64,000 nt of DNA, from contig OY856412.1 of the NCBI GenBank assembly GCA_963693085.1, positions 1,406,704,694 to 1,406,768,693 of the forward strand, read 5' to 3'. This document shows positions 1 to 10,980 of this stretch, piece after piece; position 1 is the stretch's first letter; each line of letters starts with the position of its first letter. This stretch comes from Alisma plantago-aquatica. Taxonomy: Eukaryota; Streptophyta; Magnoliopsida; Alismatales; Alismataceae. Below the pieces are notes generated by a model that did not search any database, had not been told where the DNA came from, and was given only the letters and a program-made list of their open reading frames with translations. The position numbers and the translations under genes are program-made.

Positions 1-25
1 AGATTCCTCATCTGGAGGAAACTTT

Positions 26-904
26 ATGAGAAAGAACTATGAAGATGCTTGGAATATAGTTACGTTAGGGGCCGAGAACCAATCCAATTGGGGAAGGTCA
101 TCCAACCAATCCAAGGGAGTTCTTAAAGTCTACAAGGCTAAAGAATCTATGGAACTCAAGGCCATTGCAGAATCCCTGAAGACTATTGCTAACAAGCAAC
201 AAGCACTCGAAACTTCTTTCGGAGAATACGACAAGAAGAAAAACTCTCATGTTCATCAAGTAAAAGCAGCTACTGGAACTTGTGAAGCCTATCATGCATC
301 TGATCATCCCACATTATCATGTGGTCTGTTATACAATGTTATGATGGATCTACAACCACCAGTGCCGCAATACGAACCCATTATTGAACATCCTGAGGAC
401 CAAATGCTAGATCAAGTCAACTCCATTCACTCAATACCTGGCCAGGTGTATTACAATCCAGACAAACCAAGAAACCACCCTGGTTTTCAATACGGGAATC
501 CTGCAGGAACTGCCAATCCACAACAACAAACACAATGTGGATCTTTCAATAGACAACTACCAGGATTTCAGAATAACTTCAACCAAAATCAGGGGAATTA
601 TAGAAATGGGTTCCAACGATCCAATTATCCTAGGAATCCCTCTTACCAATATACCCATCCAGGACTGCACCCACAGCTGCAACAACCTCAGTTGCAGCAG
701 CCACAACAACCGCAGTTAACAACACCCCCACAGCAACCACAAGGGAAGCAAGTCACTCAATATCAACAGAGGAGTCCTCCTCCTCAACCATCTGATGAAA
801 TATCTTTGATTAGACAGATGCTACAATCTCAGCAAACTATGCTTGCAAACCAACAGGCTCAATAAAAGGTTGTAGAGGCCCAATTAGCACAGATTGCTGC
901 TCAG
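26..904 (+). pseudogene. gag C-terminal part of element A
   Basis: The frame is open from the left edge; the methionine at 26 is probably internal, because the Retrotrans_gag core would lie upstream. What remains is the low-complexity tail: a polar Lys/Gln-rich stretch, then a Gln/Asn/Pro-rich segment (about residues 130-260) with repeated QLQQPQ-type runs. A TAA at 863-865 interrupts the frame, but the same frame goes on without shift into the protease region. The corresponding region of element B (21446-21960) is also Gln/Asn-rich and ends in a comparable QIAQLAE-like stretch. I see no zinc knuckle in the part present. The assignment to gag rests on position and composition rather than on a catalytic motif. 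Confidence 0.7.
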
Positions 905-2395
905 TTGAAACCACCAGCAGGTACCTTTGCTGGGCAACCAGAGGCAAACCCAAGACATGACCAAAATAGACCTGAGCAACTGAATGTTGTAACCACAAGG
1001 TCTGGTCGTGTCCTTCCTGATACCACTAAAATCACCCATGATGATGATGATGTAGCTATTCTTTCCCCAACAGGAAGCTCAACTCATGAAAAGGAAAAAT
1101 CTACTAATACCACTGAAAGGGAAAAAGAAAAGGAACCAATGCCAGAATTTCCACCCAGAATTCCTTATCCGTACAGGCTGAAAGGAACCAAAATGGACAC
1201 TAGGTTCCAGAAATTCAAAGAAGCTATGAAGAAACTATACATTGATATCCCATTCCTCGATGCTCTTTCCGAAGTGCCCGCTTGGGCTAAATACCTAAAA
1301 ACCCTGTTGTCAAGAAAATATATGACAGAAGAGCACGAAACAGTGAAACTAGCTCAGACCACTTCAGACATTCTGCTTAACAAAATGCCAAAGAAAAAGA
1401 AAGACCCAGGTTCTTTCGGTATTCAGTGTTCAATTGGAAATGGCTCCAGCAAGAAAGGATTAGCTGATTTAGGAGCAAGTATATCCATTATGCCCTATTC
1501 TATGTGTAAAAGATTAGGCTTCACTGATTTTTTACCTACGAAAATGACAATTCAGTTAGCCGACTCTACCATAACTGCTCCCCTTGGAATTATTGAGGAT
1601 ATACCTGTCAGGATAGGAACGAATTCTTATGTTCCGTGCGATTTCGTTATTATGGACATTCAAGAAGACCTAAGATACCCGATAATCTTCGGCAGACCTT
1701 TCCTAGCTACCGCCCGAGCACTTATCGATGTAGAAGCAGGAACTATTATCTTGAGACTTGGGAAGGAAGCTTTTCAGTTCAGAGTCCTTAATAGCATGAA
1801 AGGTCCAAGCATTCAAGAGGAAGTTTTTCTCCTGGATGCTATATATCAAATGTCCCAATTAGAAATGTCTGAACCCTCTGATGATTTAGAAAATACCTTG
1901 ACAAATCCGGAAGTAGAATTCTCAGCAAATGAACTTGTGCAACAATGCCTTCAATACTTAGAAAAAGCTAAAGAAGCCCCAACAGCCACCTTTGAAGAAC
2001 TCAAGGCTGTCACCATTATAGAAGCAACCGAGCCACCTAAGGCTCCTGAAATGAAAGCCCTACCTGAGGGACTCAAACATGCCTTTCTTGACAACGAGAA
2101 ACTTTGTCCAGTGATTATCAGCTCCACTCTGGAGGTGGACCAAGAAAACAGGCTCCTTGATGAACTAAAAAGACACAAGAAAGCTATCGGATATAAGATG
2201 ACTGACTTGACGGGTATAAATCCAGCTTTATGCATGCACAGATTGCCTATGGTGGAAGAATTCAAACCATCAAGGGAACATCAAAGAAAGTTGAACCCTA
2301 ATCTCAAGGAGGTAGTTCGCTTCGAGGTTCTCAAACTTCTGAAGGCGGGTATCATCTACCCAATCTCAGATTCTCAATGGGTAAGTCCCGTGTAG
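905..2395 (+). pseudogene. Retropepsin-like aspartic protease and start of RT, element A
   Basis: The N-terminal part is acidic and charged linker. The protease core shows the active-site loop DLGAS with the Asp codon at 1466, followed by SIMP, and the flap and C-terminal FGRPFLATARALID block near residues 258-272. Athila/Tat proteases commonly have DLGA where retroviruses have DTGA. From about residue 395 the text becomes the RT N-terminal connection, including NPALCMHRL, and ends at a TAG at 2393-2395 inside the RT entry segment that precedes VVPKKGG. The frame is unchanged downstream, so this is a nonsense mutation and not a gene end. The enzyme would process the gag-pol polyprotein in virus-like particles. 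Confidence 0.88.
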
Positions 2396-3610
2396 GTGGT
2401 CCCTAAAAAAGGGGGGACCACTGTTGTTCTTACTGATAAGAATGAACGGGTACCTACTAGAACAGTAATTGGGTGGTGAATGTGCATCGATTACAGAAAA
2501 CTTAACAAAGCGACAAGGAAAGATCACTTCCCCTTGCCTTTCTTGGATGAAGTTCTCGAACGACTCGCCCACCAAAAACTTTTCTGTTACCTTGATGGAT
2601 ATTCAGGATTTTACCAAATTCCAATCCATCCTGAAGATCAAGAAAAAACCACTTTCACTTGTCCTTTTGGAACATATGCTTTTAGAAGGATGCCTTTCGG
2701 GTTATGTAATGCACCCGCAACCTTCCAAAGATGTATGACTGCTATCTTTTCCGGATTAACAGAATCTATCATGGAAGTCTTCATGGATGATTTTTCTGTA
2801 TATGGAGATTCTTTCGATAATTGTTTACTCAATCTAGGAAAAGTCCTACAAAGATGTGAGGACGCCAACCTGATCTTGAATTGGGAAAAATGTCACTTTA
2901 TGGTGACTGAAGGTGTGGTCCTAGGACATCGAGTAAGTGATAAAGGGATTGAAGTGGATAAAGCAAAGGTTGATGTCATCTCAAAACTGACTCCACCTAA
3001 AGACATCAGAGGAGTCAGGGCATTCCTTGGTCATGCAGGATTCTACAGAAGATTTATAAAAGATTTTTCAAAGATAGCAAAGCCAATGACTCACCTGCTG
3101 ACCAAAGAAGTAGATTTTATATTTGACCAAGAATGCATTAATAGCTTCACAACTCTGAAAAATGCCCTTATCTCTGTCCCTATTCTAAGAGCTCCTGACT
3201 GGTCACAACCGTTTGAAATTATGTGTGACGCTAGCGATTATGCTATAGGGGCAGTCCTTGGACAAAGAATTGACAAAAAGCCTTATGTCGTATATTACGC
3301 CTCCAAGACGCTTGATGAGGCACAGAAGAACTATACTACCACTGAAAAAGAGTTCCTGGCAGTTATCTATGCCTTTGAAAAATTTCGGTCTTACCTAATC
3401 GGGTCAAAAGTCATAGTATATACTGACCATTCTGCTATACGATACTTGATCCAAAAATAAGATGCCAAACCCTGACTTATCATATGGGTATTAATGCTTC
3501 AGGAGTTTGATTTAGAGATTAAAGACAAAAGTGGGGTTGAAAATGTCGTCGCAGATCACCTCAATCGTATTGAAGCTAAAGACACCAATAACATACCCAT
3601 TCAAGACTCT
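2396..3610 (+). pseudogene. Reverse transcriptase and RNase H of element A
   Basis: Visible RT blocks are MCIDYRKLNKATRKDHFPLP (from 2480), the LDGYSGFYQI block, FRRMPFGLCNAPATFQRCM and the catalytic FMDD in VFMDDFSVYG. RNase H follows with CDASDYAIGAVLG, the TTTEKEFLAVIYAFEKFR block and YTDHSAIRYL. In-frame stops are TGA at 2477 (an Arg position in relatives, so CGA to TGA is likely), TAA at 3458 and TGA at 3473 (again an Arg position). All parts share one frame, so decay here is by point mutation. The protein would copy the element RNA into cDNA. The catalytic Asp pairs are intact although the gene is not. Confidence 0.93.
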
Positions 3611-4945
3611 TTACCGGATGATCAACTAATGAAGATTACTACTGGATTTCCTTGGTATGCTGATATTGTGAATTATTTGGCAACAAGAATCATCCATCCA
3701 TCTTCATCATCCCATGACAAAAAGAAATTCCTTCACGACACTAATCAATATTTCTGGGACGAGCCCTACCTATTTCGCTTATGCGCTGATGGACTTTTTC
3801 GTCGATGCATCCCAGAAACAGAAATCATCCCATTTTTAGAGCACTGTCACTCAGGCCCTAGTGGGGGGCACATGAGCTCTAAGAAAACCGCTCTTAAAAT
3901 TCTTCAATCGGGTTTTTACTGGCCAACCATCGCAAAGGATGCACATGAATATGTGCGATCATGTGACAAATGCCAACTCTCAGGAGGAATAACCAAATGA
4001 AATGAAATGCCATTGAATATGTGGCAAGAAGTCGAACTCTTTGATGTTTGGGGAGTAGATTACATGGGTCCTTTCCCCCATCTTACGGATTCACGTACAT
4101 TCTAGTTGATGTGGACTACGTTTCAAAATGGGTGGAAGCTCTACCGACCACTTCTTGTGATTCCAAACCAGTCATCAAAATGTTTAAAGAAATAATATTC
4201 CCCAGATTTGGCGTTCCAAGAACAATAATATCCAATGGCGGATCTCATTTTCTAGAGCGGAGTTTCGAAGCACTTTTAAGAAAATATGGAGTCAACCATA
4301 AAGTTTCCACACCTTATCACCCACAGACTTGTGGACAAGTTGAAGTCTCCAACAGGCAACTCAAAGCCATTTTGGAAAAAAACTGTTAATAGGCACCGCA
4401 CAAACTGGTCTACCAAACTTCCTGATGCCCTATGGGCTTATCGCACAACTTTCAAAACACCAATTGGAACAACACCATTTCGATTGGTGTATGGCAAGTC
4501 GTGCCATCTACCAGTCGAATTAGAACATAAAGCTTGGTGGGCTATCAAGCAATTGAACCTTGACCTCAAAAGAGTCGGTGAATCTAGACAACTTCAATTA
4601 CAAGAATTGGAAGAACTGCGAATGACAGCTTACCAAAATGCCAGAATTTACAAAGAACAAACCAAGATGTGGAATGATGGCCACATAAAAAGAAAGGATA
4701 TAATCATCGGAGATAAGGTTCTCCTGTTCAATTCCAGACTAAAATTGTTTCGTGGAAAACTGCGCACAAAATGGTCGGGACCTTTCACCATCAAACATAT
4801 TTACCCGACAGGAGCAGTTATCATCCTTGATGATAACGGGGGAGAAAGAACCGTCAACGGTCATAGATTAAAGAAATACTACACTCCAGCAGACAAATTG
4901 CCAAGACAAACTATAGAGATCCAAGATCCTATAATATCAGCATAG
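3611..4945 (+). pseudogene. Integrase of element A, broken
   Basis: The zinc-binding HHCC region is present (HCHSGPSGGH followed by CDKCQLSGG). The catalytic core shows the first Asp in [13 protein letters not shown] and the Glu in [11 protein letters not shown], but the second Asp is replaced: the ISDGG block reads ISNGG, with AAT at 4234-4236. A stop at 3998, a frameshift near 4075 and another near 4375 also break the gene. The C-terminal part (4391-4945) has the [11 protein letters not shown] motif usual before the end of Athila/Tat integrase. There is no chromodomain. The gene ends at TAG 4943-4945. Confidence 0.9.
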
Positions 4946-4991
4946 CCAGAGCAGAATTTCGTCGAGCCAGCGACATTAAACCCAGGCTCTA

Positions 4992-5009
4992 CTTGGGAGG
5001 CAACTCAAG
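4992..5009 (+). other. Conserved hairpin just after pol, element A
   Basis: CTTGGGAGGCAACTCAAG can fold as a 6-bp stem (one G-U pair) with a 6-base loop, 47 bases after the integrase stop. Element B has CTTGGGAGACAACCCAAG at the same place with a perfect stem. Keeping the pairing while the sequence changes suggests an RNA structure, though only two copies are available here. Confidence 0.5.
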
Positions 5010-5150
5010 ATCTGAGTATCATCATTTTTTCGTTGTCCTTATTTTCATCTTCTTCTTTTTAGCTTAGTTTTTTTTCCCTGAAAATATAAAAAAAATCCAC
5101 ATAAACAAAATAAACATAAAAATCAAAAACATCAAAAACCTAGACCTCCC

Positions 5151-5254
5151 CAAACGGTCTCGCACCCGTTTGGAGTTCAAACGGTCTCGCACCCATTTGG
5201 AGTTCAAACGGTCTCGCACCCGTTTGGAGTTCAAACGGTCTCGCACCCGTTTGA
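5151..5254 (+). repeat. Palindromic AAACGG repeat array A1, upstream of an internal TATA box
   Basis: Four head-to-tail copies of a 27-bp unit (5151, 5178, 5205 and the shortened 5232) each contain AAACGG and CCGTTT as inverted halves around TCTCGCAC. The same AAACGG palindrome family fills this element's LTR upstream of its TATA box. Confidence 0.9.
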
Positions 5255-5289
5255 CTTCGGGAATTTTTAAGGATGCCCCTCCCAAATCC

Positions 5290-5298
5290 TATAAATAA
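5290..5298 (+). promoter_or_regulatory. Candidate internal TATA box of element A
   Basis: TATAAATAA lies 36 bases downstream of the AAACGG array, and a C/T-rich leader follows from about 5310. The spacing and order, palindromic repeats then TATAAATA, match the LTR promoter of the same element (array to 12726, TATA at 12737). A transcription start would be expected near 5320. This is an inference from layout; no transcript is known to me. Confidence 0.5.
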
Positions 5299-5547
5299 CT
5301 CCACGTACCCTCCTTTCTCTCTTCTAGAATCTCGTCTTCTCGCTTTCACTGTTTCCCTCCTGTTCCCGTGAGCACCTTTGCTTTTTCGAGCAAACCGTTA
5401 CCACCTCCGTCTCTCACCACCGTTCTTGTCCCCGGACAACTCTTTGCCGTCGTCTGCACGCGGCTCCATTCCTCTGCTCGATCATCATCACTTCCCTCCT
5501 GACCTTCTTCTTCCGCTGACGTTGCCCTCACCGTCGTCTGCTAACAG

Positions 5548-6017
5548 GTAGAGCGTGCCTCTCGCGGTTCTCGCTGCCGCCGTCGCCACCGCCGACGAGC
5601 GTTCTTCGGTCTCCCTCCCACCGTCCCTCCCCGCCAAACGGCCCGGCTCTTCGCCTTCCCGACGGTCTGCTTCAAACGGGTTTGCACTCGTTTGGATGCA
5701 TGACCGTTTGGCCCCAAATGGTCTCCAAACCGTTTGGTGCCAAACGGGTTTGCACCCGTTTGGACGCAGGACCGTTTGGCCCCAAACGGTCTCCAAACTG
5801 TTTGATGCCAAACGGGTTTGCACCCGTTTGGATGTAGGACCCGTTTGGAACCAAACGGTGTTCAACCCGTTTGGAACCAAACGGCCTTCAACCCATTTGG
5901 AACCAAACGGTCTTCAACCCGTTTGAATTCAACCAAACCTCAATAATACTGCTCTATTCTAATAAACTTGTTTAATTTCAGAACTCTAACTCTTATCTTT
6001 CTTGACAAAAATTTCAG
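5548..6017 (+). other. Candidate leader intron before the third frame, element A
   Basis: A donor-like AACAG|GTAGAG occurs at 5547/5548, and a strong acceptor (CTCTAACTC as possible branch site, pyrimidine-rich tract, TTTCAG) ends at 6017, one base before ATG 6019. Element B has the same arrangement (26656-27427). The intron would remove upstream ATGs and the second repeat array. The acceptor could equally serve a splice from a donor near the 5' LTR, as proposed for other env-class plant elements. The donor assignment is weaker than the acceptor. Confidence 0.45.
5669..5935 (+). repeat. Palindromic AAACGG repeat array A2
   Basis: The array consists of AAACGG/CCGTTT inverted pairs. The first part holds a roughly 70-bp higher-order unit repeated more than twice (starting near 5669, 5743 and 5808). 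The second part holds roughly 25-bp units of the type TTCAACCCGTTTGGAACC. It lies inside the candidate leader intron. Confidence 0.85.
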
Positions 6018-6018
6018 A

Positions 6019-6590
6019 ATGGCCTCACCTGCAAAGCAACCAACAGGAACAGCCGACGATCCTTTCTGGACAAAAGAGGAATTAATAGCTGAACGGGCGA
6101 ACCTTCAACAAATAGTCGACCACTATAAAAAGACTGGACAGGTACCAGCAGAGGTGGACCTGATCGATGTCATGCATGATATAAAACGCATCAACCACTG
6201 CTTAGATGAAGAACCTTCTGAAGAGGAAGTCGAAGAAATCTCATCCGACGAATCCTCAGAATATGAGCCTTCACCGGAGGAAGAATCCCCTACCAAACAG
6301 TCCATGGGGAAAAGGAAGGCTCAAGCAACCACTTCAGCACCACAACCAAAGAAGAGGGCAAGGAAGTAGGTTCGCCCTGCCACTGCAAGGGAACAGATCC
6401 TGGCAAATTTCATCCCACCATCCTCCATCCAACCAACCACCACCATCACCACCACCCCTGCCACCATTACCGTTCCTATTTCCCCCCCATCACCACCACC
6501 GCACCACCACCAGGAAATCTTTACATCCATACCCTCCCATCCATTAAACAAACTCTAAAACCGACAAATTACGTTTTCCCAAGCATACTT
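6019..6590 (+). pseudogene. N-terminal segment of the third frame, acidic plus NLS-like, element A
   Basis: I take the start at ATG 6019 (MASPAKQP...), directly behind the acceptor-like TTTCAG, and not the upstream ATG at 5968, because element B begins its own frame with MSSP at the equivalent point. The segment has a helical stretch, then a strongly acidic Glu/Ser tract, then basic clusters KRKA and KKRARK (6310-6366) that look like a bipartite nuclear localisation signal. A TAG follows at 6367. The same frame continues as Thr/Pro/His-rich sequence. A small deletion near 6590 (about 8 bases relative to element B) throws the next domain into another frame. Confidence 0.6.
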
Positions 6591-7508
6591 ATGAAGATGG
6601 GGATCTACAATAGAATCCTCACTTTGCTTGACAATTCCAATCTCTCTCGACTTTGCTTTGTCACCGAATCTTCATACGTCGAGCCTACAACGGAATTCTT
6701 CACCTTTTTCACTAAAGAAGCAGTGGATACCTTGGATAAAGCACAGGACGGTGGTGACCGTAGAATATCCACCAGAATCTTCAACAAAAAAGTGGTCATA
6801 ACTGAAAATATGCTGAATGAAATCTTTATAGATAACCAAGAGCAACTGAAGAAAGCCAAGGCTGTTGGCACAGACAACCCCAGGTTCAACAAACACAACT
6901 TCTGGAAATCTTTAACGAGGCTACCAGTTTATGATGCAAAAACATGTAAAGCATCAAAAATTCAATCGGGTCTAGTGCGCACACTTCACAAAATCCTTGC
7001 TGGCGCACTCTTCCCCAGGTCAGAAGGAGGAAATGTAATCATATCAGACCTCTTTGTTATCTGGTCCATCCTAAATGGGTTACCAGTCAACATTGGACGT
7101 CTTATAATTCAAAAACTATCAGCTTACGCCCTGGGGAAAGAATTATGCATGGGTGGTCTTATCACATCAATTATCAAATACCTTAAGATGGATGGACTTC
7201 TACCCAGATGCAAACAAATAAAGGGTGACATCCTTACAAATGAGCAAACGTTAAAGAACTCCTTCATCATAAAAGAAAAGGATGGCAAGCTACACTACGT
7301 CTTCTGCCCTACAGAAAAATCCTTCAAAACGCTGCTCCCACTACCAGATCTTGCTGATTATGACAAAGACAAGCTCTTATTCTCCAATGACGAGATCGCA
7401 AAACTCATGTCTTTGGTCACAATCGCCGAAAAGAAAGCAACAGTGGGACATACGGAGCTTAGTATAACTGCCCCGGCAGTAAAACCAACAAAAATTCCTG
7501 CAAAATGA
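6591..7508 (+). pseudogene. Athila ORF1-like domain of the third frame, element A
   Basis: About 305 residues, starting at the KMGIYNR block. It matches element B at 27930-28600 by conserved blocks: KMGIY(N/D)R, then a central R(x)LPVNIGRLI equivalent to RKPVNIGKIL, then GGLIT(S/K)II. I recognise it as the type of domain described as Athila ORF-1 or putative plant transposon protein; its biochemical function is unknown. No transmembrane segment or signal peptide is visible, against a true envelope. The methionine at 6591 is only the first one after the frameshift. The frame ends at TGA 7506-7508, and the Thr/Pro linker that follows needs another frame change near 7640. Confidence 0.65.
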
Positions 7509-7641
7509 CCTTCTAGAAGGCTTTTGAAGGAACAAGAGCTGTCGGGGACACCAACATCCAAACCCCACCCTGAAACAGAAACCACCCTCCCAGAGGAACA
7601 AATTACAACATCATCACTAGACTCTTTCATCATGAGTCTAA

Positions 7642-8775
7642 ATGTGGATCTCGATACCACCACTCCACCATCCACCATCCCAACAACCACCACCCCCACC
7701 ATCTTCCACCACACCAACCACCACCCCACCATCCTCCATTTTTCCACAATCAACCACTCTCCCACCTTTTTCCACATCACCCTTCTTCCCTTCGGGCATC
7801 CCATTTTCCGTTACAATGCCAGAATTCACTTCTTTCACCTCAACAGACTTTCCATCGACATTACCGGACTCACTTTTCTCTCCGGGTATGCCATCCGCCG
7901 CCGCCCCGACACCGCTAGTGACTCCTTCCACAGTCACTACGCAGTTCGCGGGACCATCAATAGTGTCCTTTCCACACGACACTACCACCACCATTCCACC
8001 CCAACCCCAGCCGCCCCACCCTTCTCTTACTGGGGTCCCTTTCACTAACGTCGGTGAGGAATTCGTTCGGCAATTTGACACCATCTAAAACCTCCTCACC
8101 GACCCTTCTAACATATTAAATTCTATTTTTTCATGTGTGCAGGGTTTAACAAAGCAGGTCGCCAAGATCGATGAGCAAAACCGCGCCATGCCAAGCATCC
8201 TCCAAGAATTCCAGCAACGACAAGATTTAGTGGCTAAACAAGTTGATCACGTCGACAGCCACTACAAAACCTTGCCCGAGCTGGTCCTTGGAGTCCAAAG
8301 CCAGCACAAGGCGATGGCACAGCAAGTCGAGAGGATCTCAATGCAGACTCAACCTCTGCCTGAGACCCTCCGCAAGCTCAAGCAGCAACAAGAAGCTTTC
8401 AGCACGCGCTTGGACGATATCAGCATCAACCTCACACAGCTACACAATCGCCAAGAGGAGTCATCAAACAATGAGCTTAATCAACTAAGAGCCCAAGTAA
8501 CTGACCTCACCGCACGACTCCTTTCGGCTGAAGCACGTTATTCTGATTTAAAAGAAACCCACGACGCACTACTCGAAACACACGAGCACGTACAAGTGGC
8601 TTACGACAAGCTTCAATCCATCCATCGTCAGTGCAAGAAGAAAGCACAAAAGAAAACAACTAATAAATCAGCGGTAGATGAAGATGATGAAGATGAAGAT
8701 TCTGATTCTTCGGCTGACTCCAACAATAGTACCTCCTCAAATGATGATTCTGATAAACCAGATGATGCTGGGTAG
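7642..8775 (+). pseudogene. Thr/Pro-rich linker and coiled-coil segment of the third frame, element A
   Basis: The first 150 residues are Pro/Thr/Ser-rich, low complexity, and probably disordered. After a TAA at 8086 the same frame continues into a Gln/Leu/Lys-rich stretch (8137-8650) with heptad-like spacing that predicts a coiled coil, ending in an acidic Asp/Glu/Ser tail (DEDDEDEDSDSS). Element B has a matching segment (29290-29640) around ALTTHVQVIDERTKAL, aligned with GLTKQVAKIDEQNRAM, which shows that the TAA lies inside coding sequence. Further stops occur at 8773, 8806 and 8809, all without change of frame. A role in multimerisation is inference. Confidence 0.6.
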
Positions 8776-8904
8776 GGTCCAAGCCAAGGAATAGAACCAA
8801 AACAATAGTAGGATCACCATGACGGTGATACAAATCCTAAATCCCCTACTCACAATGAGCACATTACAATATCTTATGGGGACCAGTTCCTAAACTATTC
8901 CGCC

Positions 8905-10980
8905 TTGGGATCTTTGGGGGAGGCTGTGAAAGAAGTAGCTTTTGTCGAGTTCGAACAATGCATTCTGGGAGCCAGCACCAGCCTACCTGTCTCAGCATCT
9001 CAACATCTCTCTACCCCTGAACCCTCGATGCCCTTTCCCCCAGATCATGAAGAACCAGAACGAGTATGTCTAGACACTGACGAAGAGCTAGATACCCCTT
9101 CCGATTCTGACAACGATGAGGATCTGCAACATTACACGAACGATCATGAGCAGCTTTCTGCCCCCAACCCACAAATGTTACCTCCCCCGCCACCTCTACC
9201 TCACAAAATGCACGATTTAGACATGGCGACCATCTCTACCCTAGACGCACAGGATATCTTCATCCTCAACACTATAGTAGATGATGCCAAAGAAGGGGGG
9301 GATGTCATATACCAGAACACGAAGACTAAGTGCAACTTGACACGTGAAGATTTCCATTCCATCCTTCGATTCCAGTCAACAGTGAAGATGGTGATCTTCC
9401 GTACTCTCCTTGCCAACTCTATCGAGATCTACAGGAGCTCCAAGCGACAGCAACCAGTTCTCAATGCCTCACCCGCTCTATGTTTGTGCTTACTGTACAA
9501 AGAACTACATCACAAATCCATTAAGAGGTTGCACAGGGGGATCGCACGAAAAGTTAGATATATAATCGTCCCTTTCCAAGTTTCTAGTCACTGGTTGCTT
9601 ATGATTGTGGACACTGTCGCCCGCGACGCCAAGGTGTACAATTTCTGCGCCAGTGATCTAAGAGCCGGTATAATTAACTTCATTGGAATTGAAGCTGGGG
9701 AGACAAGATGCATCCCTTTCCGGCTTCTTAAACTTATCTGGGCCGCATGCCCGTCTCTCCGCCAGGGTTGGAGCCAACCCTGGTTCCGGATAATCAACCC
9801 ACAGGTCCAAGCTGCTGAAGGCTCCGGGGACAGCGCTTTTTACGTCATTCGACACATACTAGCGCTAAATCAACAAGTCCCTTTCACAGACCTCATCAAC
9901 AAAGATTTTCACTCTCTGCGAGGGCGTTATGCCATGGAACTCATCTGCGATAGACGGTTCTTTAACGATCCTACAATAGCACCAGATGACATCCCTCGCT
10001 ACCTTTTTTCAGCAATCCAACGTCCGCAGAAGAAACCTTATAGACAAACTTTGGCGGAGTTGGAGAAAGAAAAACAACCAGCCACGGTCCCCGAGACCAG
10101 TCAATGGGACCCTTACAGCTTTGACCTGGCTCCAGACAAGGGTGACATAGAGTTGTTAACTGGGGCACCCATCAAGAGATCTCCATCACAAATGGTTCCC
10201 CTATCTGCCATTGAACCAACTTTTCCAAATTTTGATCTTGAGGCTTGCAAGACTCTCTCCGACAATGAGCTTCGGCTTATCATGTCATGACTACATGCCG
10301 AAAAAGAGGATCTTGTCTTTCTAGATGGAGACATTTTGGTTATGGCAGATAACCTCCGAGAGACCGTACAAATCAAAGGTTCTATGTCCGTAAGTGTGAT
10401 GACCGCTTATCAATACTTACTCGGCCGGAATCATCACATGGTCTACATGGCGTCTGCTTACATGAAGGACGATCTCTTAGGTCTGAAGAATTTCGGAACG
10501 CCGGCGGCACTCATATCTTACCTCCAACACACAACTCCAAAATTCAGCATGCTTCCTTTCCTTCATCAAGAGCACTGGATGCTACTGGCAACCAACCTGC
10601 ACGACAGAACAACAACAATTTATAACAGTTCTGACAGTCAGTATGATCCAGACCAGAAAGAGTATACTACGACACCAAGGACGCCAACGGAGGAAGTAGC
10701 AAAGGAGTGTGCTGACAAACTACACGATCTCTTAAGCCAGCACACACGGGCTTATGGTAAAGAACACTTCAAACCCCCAGCCTTCAGCCACAAGTGCCCC
10801 CAGCAAATTCGCGAATCCAATGACTGCGGATTCCACGCCCTCTTCTGGATGTACACCATCGTGGCCCTTCACAAACCAGTAGAGGATATGACAGCCGTGG
10901 ATTACCACGCTCTCCGTGGAAAGTTCGCAGTCAATCTACTCAGAACTCATGGGGCAAATAAAGGACTCACAAAAGCCTAA
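8905..10980 (+). pseudogene. Tandem Ulp1/C48 protease-like modules, C-terminal half of the third frame, element A
   Basis: One frame runs through, broken only by TGA at 10288. Module 1 (about 9200-10010) has the C48-type His in VSSHWLLMIVD and a KVYNF strand, but GDSAFYV where a catalytic Cys (NDCG) is expected. Module 2 (about 10230-10970) has QEHWMLL, TTIYNSSD and QQIRESNDCGFHALFWM, so His, Gln and Cys are in place while the usual Asp position reads Asn. Each module is preceded by a similar 90-residue block (LDAQDIFIL...LTREDFHSIL versus LSDNELRLI...MADNLRETV), so the whole unit looks duplicated. The Ulp1 family removes SUMO or processes proteins. Activity of these copies is unproven, and module 1 here should be inactive. 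The frame ends at TAA 10978. Confidence 0.7.

Noticed and set aside
863..865. Single TAA between gag and protease of element A as a programmed readthrough site
   Set aside because: The frame of element B has no stop at the equivalent place, and A carries several other clear nonsense mutations; a Gln CAA to TAA change is simpler.
5151..5254. Repeat arrays as CRISPR
   Set aside because: Plant retrotransposon context, no unique spacers; units are contiguous palindromes.
8051..8143. Intron GT 8052 to TGTGCAG 8143 in the third frame of element A
   Set aside because: The 3' site looks good, but the protein of element B aligns across the TAA at 8086, and the spliced frame would hit a stop at once.
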